DNA from: Pseudoscleropodium purum
Taxonomy: Eukaryota > Streptophyta > Bryopsida > Hypnales > Brachytheciaceae
Direction of reading: 5' to 3'
Assembly: GCA_963969395.1 (NCBI GenBank)
Contig: OZ017798.1
Span: forward strand, 1,116,001 to 1,180,000
Length of the DNA stretch: 64,000 bases
A model generated the notes under the pieces. It had not been told where the DNA came from and made no database searches. It saw nothing but the letters and a program-made list of their open reading frames with translations. The position numbers were made by a program, and so were the translations under genes. Below are positions 47,723 through 60,539 of the stretch, piece after piece (position 1 is the stretch's first letter; each line of letters begins with the position of its first letter).

Positions 47723-48291
47723 TAGTCCCTTTGTGAGCATCTCAATAAACTTTTGTTTTAGTCTAGTAAATTGAAGAGACCAAAGTTACTTTGGACACAT
47801 AGTGGAGCTCATCAAGCTCTAACATTGTTGTAGTTCACTTTTGTTTGATTCACCCTCCTCGGAAGGTAGGAAGTTTGTAATATTATACTACATATTAGGA
47901 AATCTATTAGATTCACTTCCACTCACAATATATAAACAACCCTTGAATGAAATGTAGAGTTAACCTCTAAATGCCTATGACCTTTTTGGGTTTAAAAACA
48001 TCATTGCTCTTGAAGTATTATAGATCTAAATGTCACTAAGGTATAGAAATTTCAACCTTACAATGTTGTAATGTATAGTCAAGTTTAGCTCATTTACAAA
48101 TTCATGTCACTAATAGTCAGTCACTTGAAAGTTCCAAAAGTTGTAAGAGTTGTAGCATGTTGAAAAATGATCCGATTTTCAAACCACAAATTGCATTGGA
48201 ATTGTAGTAAAGAGTACTTTATAATCACAAAAAAATATTTACATAGAAGCCTCAAAATCATACAATATTTTGAAATTTTTGTACACACTAT
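47723..48291. other. AT-rich spacer beside the transposase remnant
   Basis: AAGGTAGGAAGTTTGTAA at about 47,862 resembles the end of the TA-MITE family and could be the 3' end of the Tc1-like element, but no matching opposite end was found. Confidence 0.35.
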
Positions 48292-48720
48292 CTACCATCT
48301 AGTGCTACCACTTCTTGCTAAAATCACAGCTTGCATTCAATTAGGCATGTTTGCTATCAACTTTTGTAGTTGCTCAAGATGAACTATATCTCATACTGCT
48401 TGAATGGTGTAGATCATTTCTTCCTTGCTGTTTGGTTTTTTTATGGCAACGTAATAAATCTTTTATGATCTTCCAAAGGTTCTCTATAGGATTTAAGTCA
48501 TGTGAGTTTGGAGGCCACTGTAGCTTTTGTATCCCATAAAATTGCCTCTTCAATTCAAGAAGTTTGCCACGATAAATTGGAATGTCATCTACTATAAGTA
48601 TTAGTTGATAAAGAGCATTATACATGAAATAGAATGCAAATAAAATGCCATCGTAAATAAAATCTATTGGTAGTTCACTCATCCAAAATCTATGGTAGTC
48701 ATTCTATCTAGTCCGCATGG
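48292..48720 (-). pseudogene. Tc1-type (DD34E) transposase, C-terminal fragment
   Basis: The minus strand encodes the C-terminal catalytic part of a Tc1-family DDE transposase. The LILIVDDIPIYRG segment aligns with the usual DNAPIH block, and LQWPPNSHDLNPIENLWKII carries the third catalytic residue, Glu. Counting from the first Asp of VDD, 34 residues separate it from that Glu, the Tc1 spacing. The tail LEQLQKLIANMPN...MQAVILARSGSTRW is typical of the family and ends at a stop at 48,292-48,294. At least two in-frame stops interrupt it (QAV-stop-DIV and MPN-stop-MQAV). Everything N-terminal to the GILFAFYFMYNALYQ block is missing or unrecognisable. Confidence 0.85.
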
Positions 48721-51700
48721 TGGGATATAAACCATAACATTTGTTGCATCCATTGGAGGCAAGAATGATCAAGCAAGTATAAGCCCCCCTCTTCCAACAA
48801 AAATGTGGTAAATGAAGGCAACAATGGAGGCAAAAAAGATTAGGTTGTGGTAAAGGCCAAGGAGGGAGATGTGGGAGTGCAATCTGTAGCGACAGAGGCA
48901 TTATTGTGGAGGCGTAGAGTGGTCAAGAGTTAGAGCAAGTCCTGGTAGTGTTTTAAGGGTCCATTGATTTGATCATTGAAAAGAAGTTTATAGATTGGGG
49001 GAAAGTAGCATAGTGAAGGACAATATGTAGTAGAATAAGGTAGGGACGAGTGTGCAAAATTAGAGGGCCAAAGACCTATTGAGGTGATCGCAATGACGAT
49101 GGGACTAATCAAAATTTGCATAGTCAGAGCCAAATGCAAGCCAAGAATTTGTGAATGAGCTGGACCTAACTATATATGTTGTAGATGAAGTGAATCAAAT
49201 TTGGAGTCATTTGGCCACATAGATTGCAAAACTCTAATACTTTAGTATTGAAAAAAGATGTTGAAATTTTCCTAGAAACACATTTGGAGGTGAAATTCAA
49301 TTTCTAAACTTACTCAAAGAAAAAACTTAAAAACTATAAAGTGATCCAAAACCAACATACAAATGCATTGGTGATAAAAAAAAAACATCATAAAAATGAC
49401 TCATTGTGTCTACAAAATGGTTGTGAAATTTCAAAAAATAGCAAAAAACAAAGTTGCAAAAGACACATCTAAGGTTGAACCTCCTTCTTCTAAAATACTT
49501 TTTGAGACACTCATAACTTCGTGGATTGATATGAAATTTTAACCACAAAAACTAGACTAGTATGCATAACTTTCCCAAAAATATAATTGAAAATAGATAT
49601 TCTATAAAGAAGAAACAAGCTAATCATAGAAATGTTTTTAAATGGCAACCTTTTTTTATGGAAGAGGTCATTGCAAGAATCACTTATATTATTTGTTGCA
49701 TTTTATTACATTTGTAAATTGGTACTATGCCAAAAAATTATTGCAAGAATCACTTGTATTAGTACTCATTATATTTGAAAATAACTAGTAAAACTCAAAA
49801 AACTTCTCGAAAATTAGAGTACTTTGCAATACTTAGAAGTTAGAATTGTACTTAAATACTATTCAAGAAGAAGAGTTGTAATTTGTAAAGAAATTGCATG
49901 CCCTAGTTGAATTTATATAAAAAAATAGAACTACATGTTTACATCAAAATAAATTGTAGCCACTATTGTGAACTTCCTTGGGATGACATGTTACAACAAA
50001 AAAAAGCCAAATTTGCAATCATTTATAAACCATTCCAAACCTTAAATTACAACCCTTTTCAAGTAGGAATTTTAGGCATTTGCAATGCTCTTTTTAAACC
50101 CCTTCTATAAGAAAAAATGAGGGGGGCATATATAAGATGAGATTGAAAAGATTATAGGTTGCAACTCTAAAAAAAAGGTAGTCAAAAGTATTTCGCCCCA
50201 AATGCCAAGTGTAAATAGACCTTCAAGAGTACCATTCGACAATTTTTCTATTTATGAAAAATACCCTCAAAATATGGTAGAACTATATTTTCTTTGTCTA
50301 ACCTTAAAAAAATTCATAGCTGAATCTAAGTAGAATTGCAAAACTTATGTACCAAAATCCAATTAGACCACAAAATGTGACTCAAAACAATACAAGAGTG
50401 GGGGCGAAGGCAAGGAGGATTGCTATTATGTAAACCTAGGAGCATGACCACATGAACTAGAGGACTATATGCTCAAAGCTTAGATGCTCATGTATTTATA
50501 CTCACCTATTTATGCTCACATAGTAGTGCCATTAGTGTAGAGCATGTTACAATTATGTTCTCATTTAGGGACACTTTTACATCTAGAGGCCATGCCAATT
50601 TACTATATCAAAGGCCAAAAATCCTCACTTGTAATTGGACACAATGTTGAAATCAATCCCAATTCCTTTACACCTAGAGGTTGGTCCTATTTGATAAAAT
50701 GAATTTTTTGCAAAGGCTAGAACCAACATGAGGAGACTAATATCGCAAACAAGAGGTTGTAGAATGTGGGAGCAACTTGGTCAACTTCAAAAGGAAAATC
50801 AAACAAAGAAAATTGTTCCATTTGTAGAGTTGTATGCCTTCAAAATCCTCTTCAAATAATAGCTAGGAGGACTATTTGAAAAAAGCATTTGTGTTTTTGT
50901 TACTAGATCTTATGCATATTTTACAAATCAATAGAAACCTCAATTTTGACCAATAAAAAAAATTCAAATGCTAAAAAGAGAAATTGCATTTTGGGTGAAT
51001 TTTTGAAGTCATATCTTCAAAATTCATTAAAGAGAATCTAAAAAGAATTTTATAATTTTGACAATATGAATACTTTCTACTTTTCCTGAGGGTTGTTTTT
51101 TCATTTTTTATGAGGTGCGAAAGTAGTGCTCCAAATTTCAACATCCATCCACATATTGGATAGAAAATATTACCATTAGATGTTTTGGGGGGCATTGGAG
51201 GGCCATTTGAGGCCCTTTTCATGTTTCGAAGCAACCATTGTTGGTCATAATAAAGAATAATAATAACAACTAAATAAATAACTAAATAAATATTTATTAA
51301 TTATTAATTATTTCTTCAAAATAAATATTCAAAAAATCTTATTTATTATTAACTAACCTAACAATCGCTTTACATATAAGATTGTTGTTGTAGCTAACTT
51401 CCAACAACCTAGGAATCTAGGGGAACTTGTGGTCTTGTTGAGCAAGTGAATTTCATCTAATGCATTAGTACATATCACATGTCTATAATTCTATTTTCAT
51501 ATACAATCTAACAATTTCATCTAAGGTTTTTTTAATTGGAAGTTTTCTAGTGAAAACTTCACATTTTGTTGCCATTTTTTAGGCAAATTAATTTTTTTTG
51601 TTCAATTTGGCACTAGAGAGACAAAAAAAGCTTTGCTTTTCAAACTTCACATTATCTTTGCTAATGTAAACTTCAAAAAAGTTATAGAACTTATATTTTA

Positions 51701-54240
51701 TAATACATTTGTGTTTTGTTTGAATCCTTTGGGATTTTAGGGGTCAACACTAGTGCACAAACCTTTGTTGTAGTAAATGACTATTGATGACCGCTTCAAG
51801 TAATTTGAGGTGTGTGATTTATTACTCACAAGCTATATAGTTTTTCCTTGAGGAAAAATGTGGCAATAGATTCTTCTATTTTAAGTGCATGAAATCACTT
51901 CTTTGCTAAAATATTTAAAGACATTATTGCTCTGTTATGGATGAATTTACACATTTTGAACAAATACATGTATTTTCATCCACATTTTATATGTTTCATT
52001 TAGATTAATGGATGTAAATAACTTTCACTAGTCTAATGGAGCAGTGTAAATGTATTTGGTGATTTGTTGTTCAAAATTGACTTGGTTGAGGGACCATCAA
52101 CAAGTCTATAGGACATTTGAAGTTTCCTAGAGTAGCTTTTTGCCAATTTGAGTTCGGACCTAAAATTTGCCAAACCTTTATTATTATAGATAATAGTGTA
52201 ACTAAATGGATTAAAAATAAATGGTAAAAAAAGCAAAAATAGACTTTTTTTGTCCTACAATTGATTGCCTCATTGGCAATATAGTAGAACTTCTAATAAA
52301 TAGTAGGGCCAGGACTAGTCCAACACATAACATTAATCCTTAATGATCCAAGCAATCATTTCTTGGTTGTTACCCCTCTTTTGTAAGCTTTTGATTCTCA
52401 AATTTTGATTTAAAAAATGTAAATATTATTTTAAAGAAATGGATTATGTAATAAATCCAATGGTGGTAGTTTCATCATATTGCGTTTTTAAAAGTTTGAT
52501 GGTGTAGTGTAGTTCACAACTCATTTTAAAGGGTTTGTTTTGGGTATGGATTGAAAAGTTAGCCCACCAATGCAATTGTTGACCATCTCAAAAAGGTGAG
52601 ATCCACCTAAAAAGGGCAATCCAAGAAATTCAAGGACAAGGCAAGTGTCCCATTCTTGTTTTTTTTACAAATGCTATTCTTGTTTTAGTGCTCACTGTGC
52701 ATTACAAGCTCCACTATGAATGAAAATTGTTTGCCAATGGCATGTAATAGTTGTGAAATTTTAGATGAATATTCTCAACTCTCTTATATTTCACTAAGCA
52801 CAAAAAGGTCATCATTTTGAAATATTCATACTAAGATATAGTCCTTCAAAGTATGCTTGCAACCATGTTTTTCCATTGATTCAAATAAAACCTTAAACTT
52901 AAATATCTACCAAAATGTATGGTCAAATAATATGAAAATTTGTAATTCTCAATGTAAACTTTAAGATCCTATTGTTATATTATTTTTGATCTCAAGAAAA
53001 AAATGAGCTAACAATTATTCAAGTTCTTGGCAATTTTGGCCCAGTTTGAAAGTATCTCCTTTGGATTATTAGAGATTAACCCCTCAAACCCTAACAACTT
53101 TTTGACAATGGAGGTTTTCAACAAATTGTTCCACTTTGATATTTTTTTGCACAAGGATGTGCTTGAAATTTTTAATTTTAACTATAAAAAAGTAAAGACT
53201 AATTTGTTTAGTATACATAGAATGAATTGTGAAAAATATTGACTATTGGATTTTTAGATTATTAATAACAATTTCCAGTGATCAACTTTATAGGCAAAAA
53301 ATGCAATTTTGGGAGAAGAAAAATTATAAGAAGATGAATAATGATTTTTTACCCACCAATTTTTTTTTATTGGAATCTTAGGCAAATGTATTTTTTTTCT
53401 AATTTTAAAAAATCACAAATTAAATTTTTTCTCAAATTTACACTCATTTTCAAACAAAAGGAGTAGAAAGCCAAAACCGACCAAATTGGATTTTACCAAA
53501 TTAAAAAAAATTATATATCTATCAATTTTTGAAATTTTACTATTGATATTATAAGGATATTTTTGGAACATCTTCAAAAAATTTGAAATTATTCTAATTA
53601 TTTTTGTATTCTTAATTACACAAGATTGAACCTTGTATTTTTAAAATAGCTAAAAATACAACTTAAATTTTTTTCCTCAAGAAACAATTTGTTCATGCAA
53701 ACTAAAGCCTCTAGAAATGTCTAAATTTTTTTTTTTTTTCATCCCTACTATTTCTTTCAATGCAAAAAAGCTATGCTTGTTCTATTTTCTAAATTTTTAA
53801 AATATACTTCCCACATTGAAATTTTGAAAATTAAAAAATGCAACAAGTATGTAATCTAATTACTCTACAAGTCTTTAGTTTACTACATATTGAGATTTAC
53901 TTCACTAAACCAAGAATTTACCATTGGAAATTTGAAGAGGAGGCATTGTGTACTCTTGGTCCTTGAAGATTTAAGGGTGGATCATTTTCATTTTCATTCA
54001 TGATTGTTTGTATGTGTCGTGGGCTAGGACCAACAATCAATATAATTATAGTAGCTCTCTTTTTTTGAAAAAAGCCCCATGTTTTTCATGGGTCTTTTTC
54101 AGAAATAGAGGGAGTACTTTAGAAAAGTTTTAGAAAGTTTTATTACTTTAGAGAGTGGTGTTTTACTAGAAGTTCTAATATTTTACATGGAAAAAAAATC
54201 CAAAAAATTTACGCTGCACTCGACATCCCTTTCCCCCAAT
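48721..54240. other. Long AT-rich intergenic region
   Basis: No supported gene. A G-rich patch at 48,780-49,100 gives only chance frames. A local direct repeat containing TTGCAAGAATCACTTRTATT occurs at about 49,672 and 49,741. Homopolymer runs are common after 53,300. No large hairpin or tandem array was seen. Confidence 0.5.
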
Positions 54241-56432
54241 AATGAAAAAAAAAAAAAGACTCTTTGAGTGTAGGCCCTTGGATTCAGACAGTCTGAATCC
54301 AAACAGTCATATTAAAAGGCTCTCTTGCCTGTACGGCCCTGGCCCGGACTGTCACGCCGGCGACGCCGCAACCGCGAACGGACAGTGCGTGTGTGCTGCG
54401 CATATTCCCACATCACAGCCCCCCACGTTTCCCTTGAGCCATTACGTGTGCTGTTCCTCACTGACGACGATGATTTTCAGTCCTCTGGCTTTGGATTTCA
54501 TAGCAACTGAACCCACGAGATGTGACAGTCCAACGGTCTTCCATTTCTCAAATAAATCTAAGCGGAAGCCACCGCCAGCGCAGCCAGCGCGCACTCATCA
54601 CGGAGTCGTTTCAGTCAGTCAGTCGCGGAAGGCGTGCCGTGTGTTGCGAATGGAGTAAACCACTGCTCGAGACAACCGGCCTACGCTTCCGGAAGAAACC
54701 CTCCGAAGCCGCAGTCCTTCATTGACAGTAGTAGTTCTTGTTTTTCAGTTTGTTGACGAACTTCACGGTGCAATGATTCTGAACTCACGGTTCAAGCTCA
54801 GCCGTAACAACGGAAATCGGCAGAAATTGCCGGGGTTGGAAATTTGCAGAGGAGACTTCGGAACAAACGAGGTGCGTGCTTCCTGGCTTTGTAGCCCTAA
54901 TTGCTTTTGTTTTTTTGGATTTTTAGGGTTGGGGAGGGGCGTTTGCATGTTGATTTCGAATTGCGGGATTGTGCAGCTTCGAAATTTGTAGTGGGAGGAG
55001 GAGAGATTGAATTGTTCGGCGAAATTGAGACAGTCGATTTTTTTATGGTGCTGTTTTGCTCGGAAGTTTCTGGTGTTTGAATATCAGAAGCTCCGGTTCT
55101 GATGATGGTTGACAAGTGTTGTTGTTTCAATCCATTGTAGCCCTGTAGCTGTGCCGGAAGGTGCTTAGATTGGCTTGTATTTGCACAATTTTGCGAAGGA
55201 TAGGTTCTTGAGGTGTTTGTCTTTTCGTCAATTGGGTATACGATGTCTCTCAATTTGCATCTAGTTCGCGAGAGTATCTTAATCAAGTTGCAGAACAAGT
55301 CTTAATTGAATTACAACATGGATTTAAACCTGAAGCCGTTTTCATTTCAAAGGTTATGGAGAAGTCGAATTATGAGTGCATTCTGAGCGAGTGTGATCTG
55401 CTGACACACTTTGGTCTTGACGTGTGCAGACGTTAGTTTTCTTGACGATGTCTGTCTGACTACATGTCTTTTCAACTGAAGGTGCTGTGTTACTGCTGCT
55501 TTTGTTCTGACGTTGTTCCTGTGATGCAGCCACTCGGTGGTGTATTTGATCTAGCGCATGACCGGAGTGAATTGAAGGCCTACCTGCACTCTAGTAATGT
55601 AAAGCAATGTAAGTGCTTGTCGCCGATGTTTAGCAATGTTAAGGAAATGAACTTGCGCATAATTATCGTGTGATGTGGTACAATTATGTGTACCTCCTGT
55701 GTTGTTAGCCAATTGGACAGGCTAAGGTATCGATGGAATGACACGTGGATTCTGAAACCCCTGAAGGACCGAGATGGTTTCAAAATGACCGATTTAATTT
55801 ATCATTATGTGAAGAATAGAACTCAGACGCTTTGAGGTGGGGCGGGGAGGCTCTCACCCGGCCATTCTTCCGGCGATGGCGGGTGAGGTCGCCACTTTTA
55901 CAGTTGTCCTGAAATTTTGAATCAGTGAAGACCATTTTGCTTGTGTTAGTCAAAATATAAATATCCCATTTGACCTCTTAAAAGTGCTAGAAAAGGACTC
56001 GAGGCTTCTAGGTCCTAATTGTACAATCGTAAGTATTATGAGAATTGATTTCGTGATTGAAGCTGCAAGATGTATTTGGATAACCATCAGTAACTATTAA
56101 TAAATGTTGAATTATTTAGCTAGACGAATGTTTCATGTGTATTTGGTTTGTTAGTTGACAGCTCTTTGCCAAAGTTGTGTGGGCTTGCGAGTGTCATTTC
56201 GGAAATAGTCTATGTCCAGTCATGCCGTGGCTTCTCTGCTCAAGATTTGCGCTCAGGTGTCCTCAACATACAGCAAAATACATCAATTTATGAAAATCTG
56301 TGCGGGGTGGAAATAATGTCGTAATTTATCGTTTGAGTTCGAGTTTTTGAGATGGCGAATTTGATTCAAGGGCGGGGTTTTGATCTTAGGTTTCGTGGAG
56401 TCCAAGGTTGTGCGAAATCTAGTTAGGGAGAG
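54241..56432 (+). promoter_or_regulatory. Promoter and long leader region of the Kir-type channel gene
   Basis: GC content rises sharply at about 54,300. A good donor, ACGAG/GTGCGT, at about 54,870 follows a higher-GC stretch, so a 5' UTR intron ending before 56,433 is likely. Open frames in this stretch are short and not conserved in the related sequence at 60,540-60,790. Parts at 55,600-55,760 and 56,185-56,240 recur downstream of the gene. The transcription start could not be fixed. Confidence 0.4.
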
Positions 56433-57998
56433 ATGAAGGGTGAAGAGTTTCGAAGGGCGCCGTGGGAGAGTGTGGAGGGGTTGAGCAGGATGACAGGGTT
56501 TGAAGGAGGAGGGATGGGCGATTTGAGGACGCTGTTATTGCGACAGCAGCGGAAGGCACAGAAACTACCCTTGGTGGATCACAAGGGGCGATTGAACGTG
56601 GAAACCAGGGGGCTGCCAAAGACGTTTTTGTATTGGGGAGATTTATTTCATACTTTAGTGAACATGCCCACGCCACGGTTCATTGGCATCTTGATGCTGA
56701 ACTATTTTTTTCTCTTTGTTGGCTTTGGAGTGCCCTACTATTACGATGCGTATAATAACAACTGCATTCCAGGAGTGCTGACGTTCGACCATGCTCTTTG
56801 GTTCAGTGTCCAGACGTCTATGACCATCGGCTATGGTGGGGACTTAACCCCGGACCCGAGTTGTCGCCTTACCAACATCATGGTGGTGGTGCAGTCACTG
56901 GCAAGCTTGCTTGTGGCTTATTCTTTACTTGGCGTGTTTTACGTCCGATTCTCACGTCCTGCGCGGCGTGCACAAACGATAATCTTCAGTCGGTATTGCA
57001 CGATGCACGAGGAAGATGGGGTCCCTGTGATTTCTTTGCGTATTGCGAATATTCGGAAGCACCAGATAATTGAGGCGACTGTGCGGTTGCTGATCGGGTT
57101 CAACAACACACTCGGGGGTAGCGCAGACGATCACGATACAGTGTTTCATTTCACGTCGTTGCCCGTGATTGGTGGCAACCAGGTGTTTCTAGGATTGCCT
57201 TGCGCAGTGAAACATCCTATCACGAGCACGAGCCCGTTGTATGGGTTGAGCATCAGTGAGCTGGAGGATGCGGATTGCGAGCTTCTGGTGCTGTTGGAGG
57301 GTGTAGACGCGTCCACCTCGTGCAAGCTTCAAGCAAGGCACTCTTACTTGCCCAAGGACATCCGGCAGGACGTCATGCACGAGACGATGGTGTTCCGGTC
57401 CCCAAATGGCCGTCGCTGCGTGGATTTTACGAAGTTTGATACGTTGTTGCCTGTGGCGTCCGCGTCGCTGATTACGCGTCCGGATTCCTCCGCCGCGCTG
57501 CCGCCAATCTCACAGGCGGCACAGGCAGCTCGTTATGTGTTTCTGGCCTCTTCGGGAGCGTCTCGACGTGATGGTGACAATCCTCGGATGTGGGACCTTC
57601 TAAATGCGTCAGCCTCGGACATCCGAGAGCGAGTGCAGCAGCAGCAAGAGCGAGAGTACTTGCCTAGGGGGCCCCGCCGGCTCCTGAGGTCAGGCTCTGA
57701 AAACTCCTGGCTGGAACAGCAGAATTGGTATCCCCAAAGCGCTAGTATGCCTGTGGGGTTGGGCAGGAACAACGAATTCGCATTGACAGCGTCGGAGGCG
57801 TCGAGTGAGACTGAAGAGCTGGAACTGAAGCTAGAGGCAGCTGAGGCTCAGGTGCGCACGTTGAAGAAGCATTTGGTTGAATTGGCCACGAGAGTGCACC
57901 AAACGCTGCAGCAATCTTCGACTGCTGCTGATGCTGACAAAGGCCCTCTCATTGCTTTTGCTTCACAAGCTCTTTCCATGGCCCTGCCCTCGAACTAA
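56433..57998 (+). CDS. Inward-rectifier (Kir-type) potassium channel, 521 aa, intronless
   Basis: Two-transmembrane potassium channel subunit with a full Kir cytoplasmic domain, expected to form a tetramer in a membrane and pass K+ inward more easily than outward. Order: N-terminal region 1-63; slide helix WGDLFHTLVNM (68-78); TM1 about 83-104; pore helix and filter SVQTSMTIGYG (125-135); two cysteines flanking the pore (C111, C144), matching the extracellular disulfide of animal Kir; TM2 about 147-171; the signature VRFSRPARRAQTIIFSR (171-187); then the immunoglobulin-like cytoplasmic domain to about residue 350. A low-complexity linker follows, then a coiled coil near 455-496 (TEELELKLEAAEAQVRTLKK). 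The ATG at 56,433 is the first in frame. The C-terminal coiled coil extends beyond the usual Kir core. Rectification and gating are inferred. Confidence 0.92.
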   Translation: MKGEEFRRAPWESVEGLSRMTGFEGGGMGDLRTLLLRQQRKAQKLPLVDHKGRLNVETRGLPKTFLYWGDLFHTLVNMPTPRFIGILMLNYFFLFVGFGVPYYYDAYNNNCIPGVLTFDHALWFSVQTSMTIGYGGDLTPDPSCRLTNIMVVVQSLASLLVAYSLLGVFYVRFSRPARRAQTIIFSRYCTMHEEDGVPVISLRIANIRKHQIIEATVRLLIGFNNTLGGSADDHDTVFHFTSLPVIGGNQVFLGLPCAVKHPITSTSPLYGLSISELEDADCELLVLLEGVDASTSCKLQARHSYLPKDIRQDVMHETMVFRSPNGRRCVDFTKFDTLLPVASASLITRPDSSAALPPISQAAQAARYVFLASSGASRRDGDNPRMWDLLNASASDIRERVQQQQEREYLPRGPRRLLRSGSENSWLEQQNWYPQSASMPVGLGRNNEFALTASEASSETEELELKLEAAEAQVRTLKKHLVELATRVHQTLQQSSTAADADKGPLIAFASQALSMALPSN

Positions 57999-58400
57999 AC
58001 CTCGCAGGCATTCGGCTCCTGGGATTTATATCATGTTCGGCAGCCCTTGCAGAAGGCTCTCTTCCTCGCATGGGGCGGAGCTTATTGCTTTGCGACAGCG
58101 CTTGTCGTCTTGATTGTTTTTGTCATTGCATAATTGTGGCAGCCCTTTGCACGGAAATGCAAGTGAACAAGAGATATCGCTCATTTGCAATTGCTGTAAT
58201 CGAAGTTTAGTTTGTGCCAAAAGGATAGAAAAAGAACAATTTTCTCATGCCACAGATATGTGCACAAGTGCGATATTCTTAGTTGGGCATTGCCGGACAG
58301 GTATGTGCCCCCAAGTGCTGTATTTTTAGCCAGCATCCGGTGGGCATTGCCGGACGCTTAATTCATGCCGATCTCACAAAAGAGGCCGGGCTCCTCCTTC
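57999..58400 (+). other. 3' UTR region of the channel gene
   Basis: No gene. GGGCATTGCCGGAC occurs twice (about 58,286 and 58,341). The polyadenylation site was not identified. Confidence 0.45.
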
Positions 58401-60500
58401 GCTGGATGAATTATATGAAGACTGTGATGTGGTCTGGAAAATATTGACTGTTCTCCATGATGGTATGATGGATCGCTCAACATACATTTGGCTGTGTCCT
58501 GCTGCTCTTCAATGCGATTGCGGACCTTGACATTGATTTCAAATCAGCAGAAATGAGTCACTGGGCGTGGTCCAGGGGTGTATCTCAACTATCTCTATTC
58601 ATGAGCAACTGTGGACGTTACATTTCTTGCGTCATGCTCGGAACAATCCAGCCAAGTTATCAACGGTAACATGAGCCCCAAGGTTGAAATCGACGTTTGT
58701 CCAGAGAAGATTCGGGCTTAAGAGTCGTCTCTCTCATTACTGTAGCGGTTATACTTTTTCATTTTTTTGTGCCTGATTTTTGGTTTGAGCTCGAGATCGA
58801 TTCTTTTCAGAGCCCTTCAGAGAGTTACGAGATTGGAGTGGGTGAAGTGTTTGGTATTGTCGAGTTTTTGGTGTGGAGACTTGTCTGGTGCAGTCGTTTC
58901 ACGCTTTGAGCCTTTCAGAGGAGAGGAGCGATGTGCAGGAAATACTGTACATGGAGTGATTTCCTCAGGCAACGTTTGAGGCCGTCGAATGCATGACTCC
59001 TGTCTTCGTTAACCACCGAACTTGGTCTGCGGCTACGAACGTGGGGCTATAGGTAGAGGCAGACGTGGCACCTCTGCTATTTATTGTGTGTTTTCCATTA
59101 TGTCGTTGTGGCTTGTCTCTACGTTATGTAACATTAACCTCTTTTAAACTAATAGCGAAATTCTTTCCTCATTGATGCTGTGAATTAGTACAAGGCTTTA
59201 GTCAATGCTCAGAGTCACATGTTTCCCGGAACTTTCCTGGCGGAAATCGTCCAGCATGCCAAGTCCCGGTGGGTGGAGTGTTACTCAGGAGACGCCAGTG
59301 TATATTACATGGAGAGAATTTTCCAGCGGTGTATACTTCAGGGTTAAAGTACATCATTGCTCGTATCACTTGTTACAGTGACACCTAACTGGATAGCTTC
59401 TGCAAATCCACTCGAAGTGCCTCAACCATCCTGCAAGCAAGGTTCGTGTAATGGATCAACATACAACGGCAAATCTCTAATTCGATCCTGCAAGCTAAGG
59501 TAGATGTGTCTCACCCTAGTCTGTGCCAGTTTTCAGGTTTCGACTTCTTCAATCTCTGCGACTGCATGAAGTTGTATTTTTTGCGTTGGCTGTCATAAAT
59601 ATCATTACTTCTCGTCCTGCAATTCCTTCTTCATTTGGTAATGATAATGCTGACCTCTACCACATCTGGTGATGATGGTGCTGGCAGATTTAACGGAGCT
59701 GCATAAATATGTCATGATCTGTCTATCGAGGGCAGTTTTACTTTGGCCTACTGTGACGTTATTTTAGCATTTTTCGCGTTCCTGATGCAAATAAAATGAA
59801 TCGGAACGATCCTGATTCTCGGAAGTTCCCAATTACCAGGGCATTGGCTCGTGTAGGAGTACTTCCTATGAGAAGAGTGGAGTCACGGTCTCAGTGAAGA
59901 GGCCCCGCGTCTCGAGCATCACGGCTTTGTGGTGTGGTTAGCCAAAATCCTCTGGGAAAATCCCATGGTTACGAGGTTGGCATCGCCAATTAGTTGGATC
60001 TAAGATGGACCCTACCTGAGACTCACAGGTCGAAAGACCTGTACTCGGGAAATCAAAACTAAGCAGTGAATATGAACATTCTTTGTTATGTTTTACCTGA
60101 ATTGATGGAGCCAGGCAGTGGTGAACTTCATTTATTTGCGTGGTGTTTTTTCATTGAACAGTGGTAGCTTCTCACTGACATTATTTTCTTCCTTCTATTT
60201 CTGTGAAGGTGCAATGGCTACGTACCTGTGTGATCGGGGTCAGCGGGAGGTGCTCCATTTGTAGATCTGAAGCTGGTGCAGTGGAGTATTGTTTGGACGA
60301 GGTTTTCTCTGCAGTTGATAGAGCTGCAGTTGCTAGATATCTTAGTTCGTTAAATTTCTTTTAATTGTGTAAATGGGAATCATTGATATTGAAAGGTACG
60401 CTAAGTTCCTCCACATCGTTATTGACTCTTTTGTCTGTGCAATGCATTTGTAGTTGAGGTTTTAATATTTATTTTTTGTGTGACTTGTTGAATCTGAGCT
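58400..60500. other. Downstream flank of the channel gene
   Basis: Moderate GC but no supported coding frame. 58,420-58,560 recurs in diverged form at 60,850-61,010. Confidence 0.4.
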
Positions 60501-60539
60501 TTTGCTAAAGCGTACCTTAAAGGCTCTCTTCAAGGGAAA

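Noticed and set aside
48704..49139. Cys- and His-rich minus-strand frames
   Set aside because: Short, low-complexity readings of a G-rich patch with no family resemblance.
54242..54991. Plus-strand frames in the channel leader
   Set aside because: They overlap one another, begin in a poly-A stretch or without context, and are not kept in the downstream ghost copy.
56798..57772. Several frames overlapping the channel gene
   Set aside because: Alternative-frame shadows of the 521-codon Kir frame.
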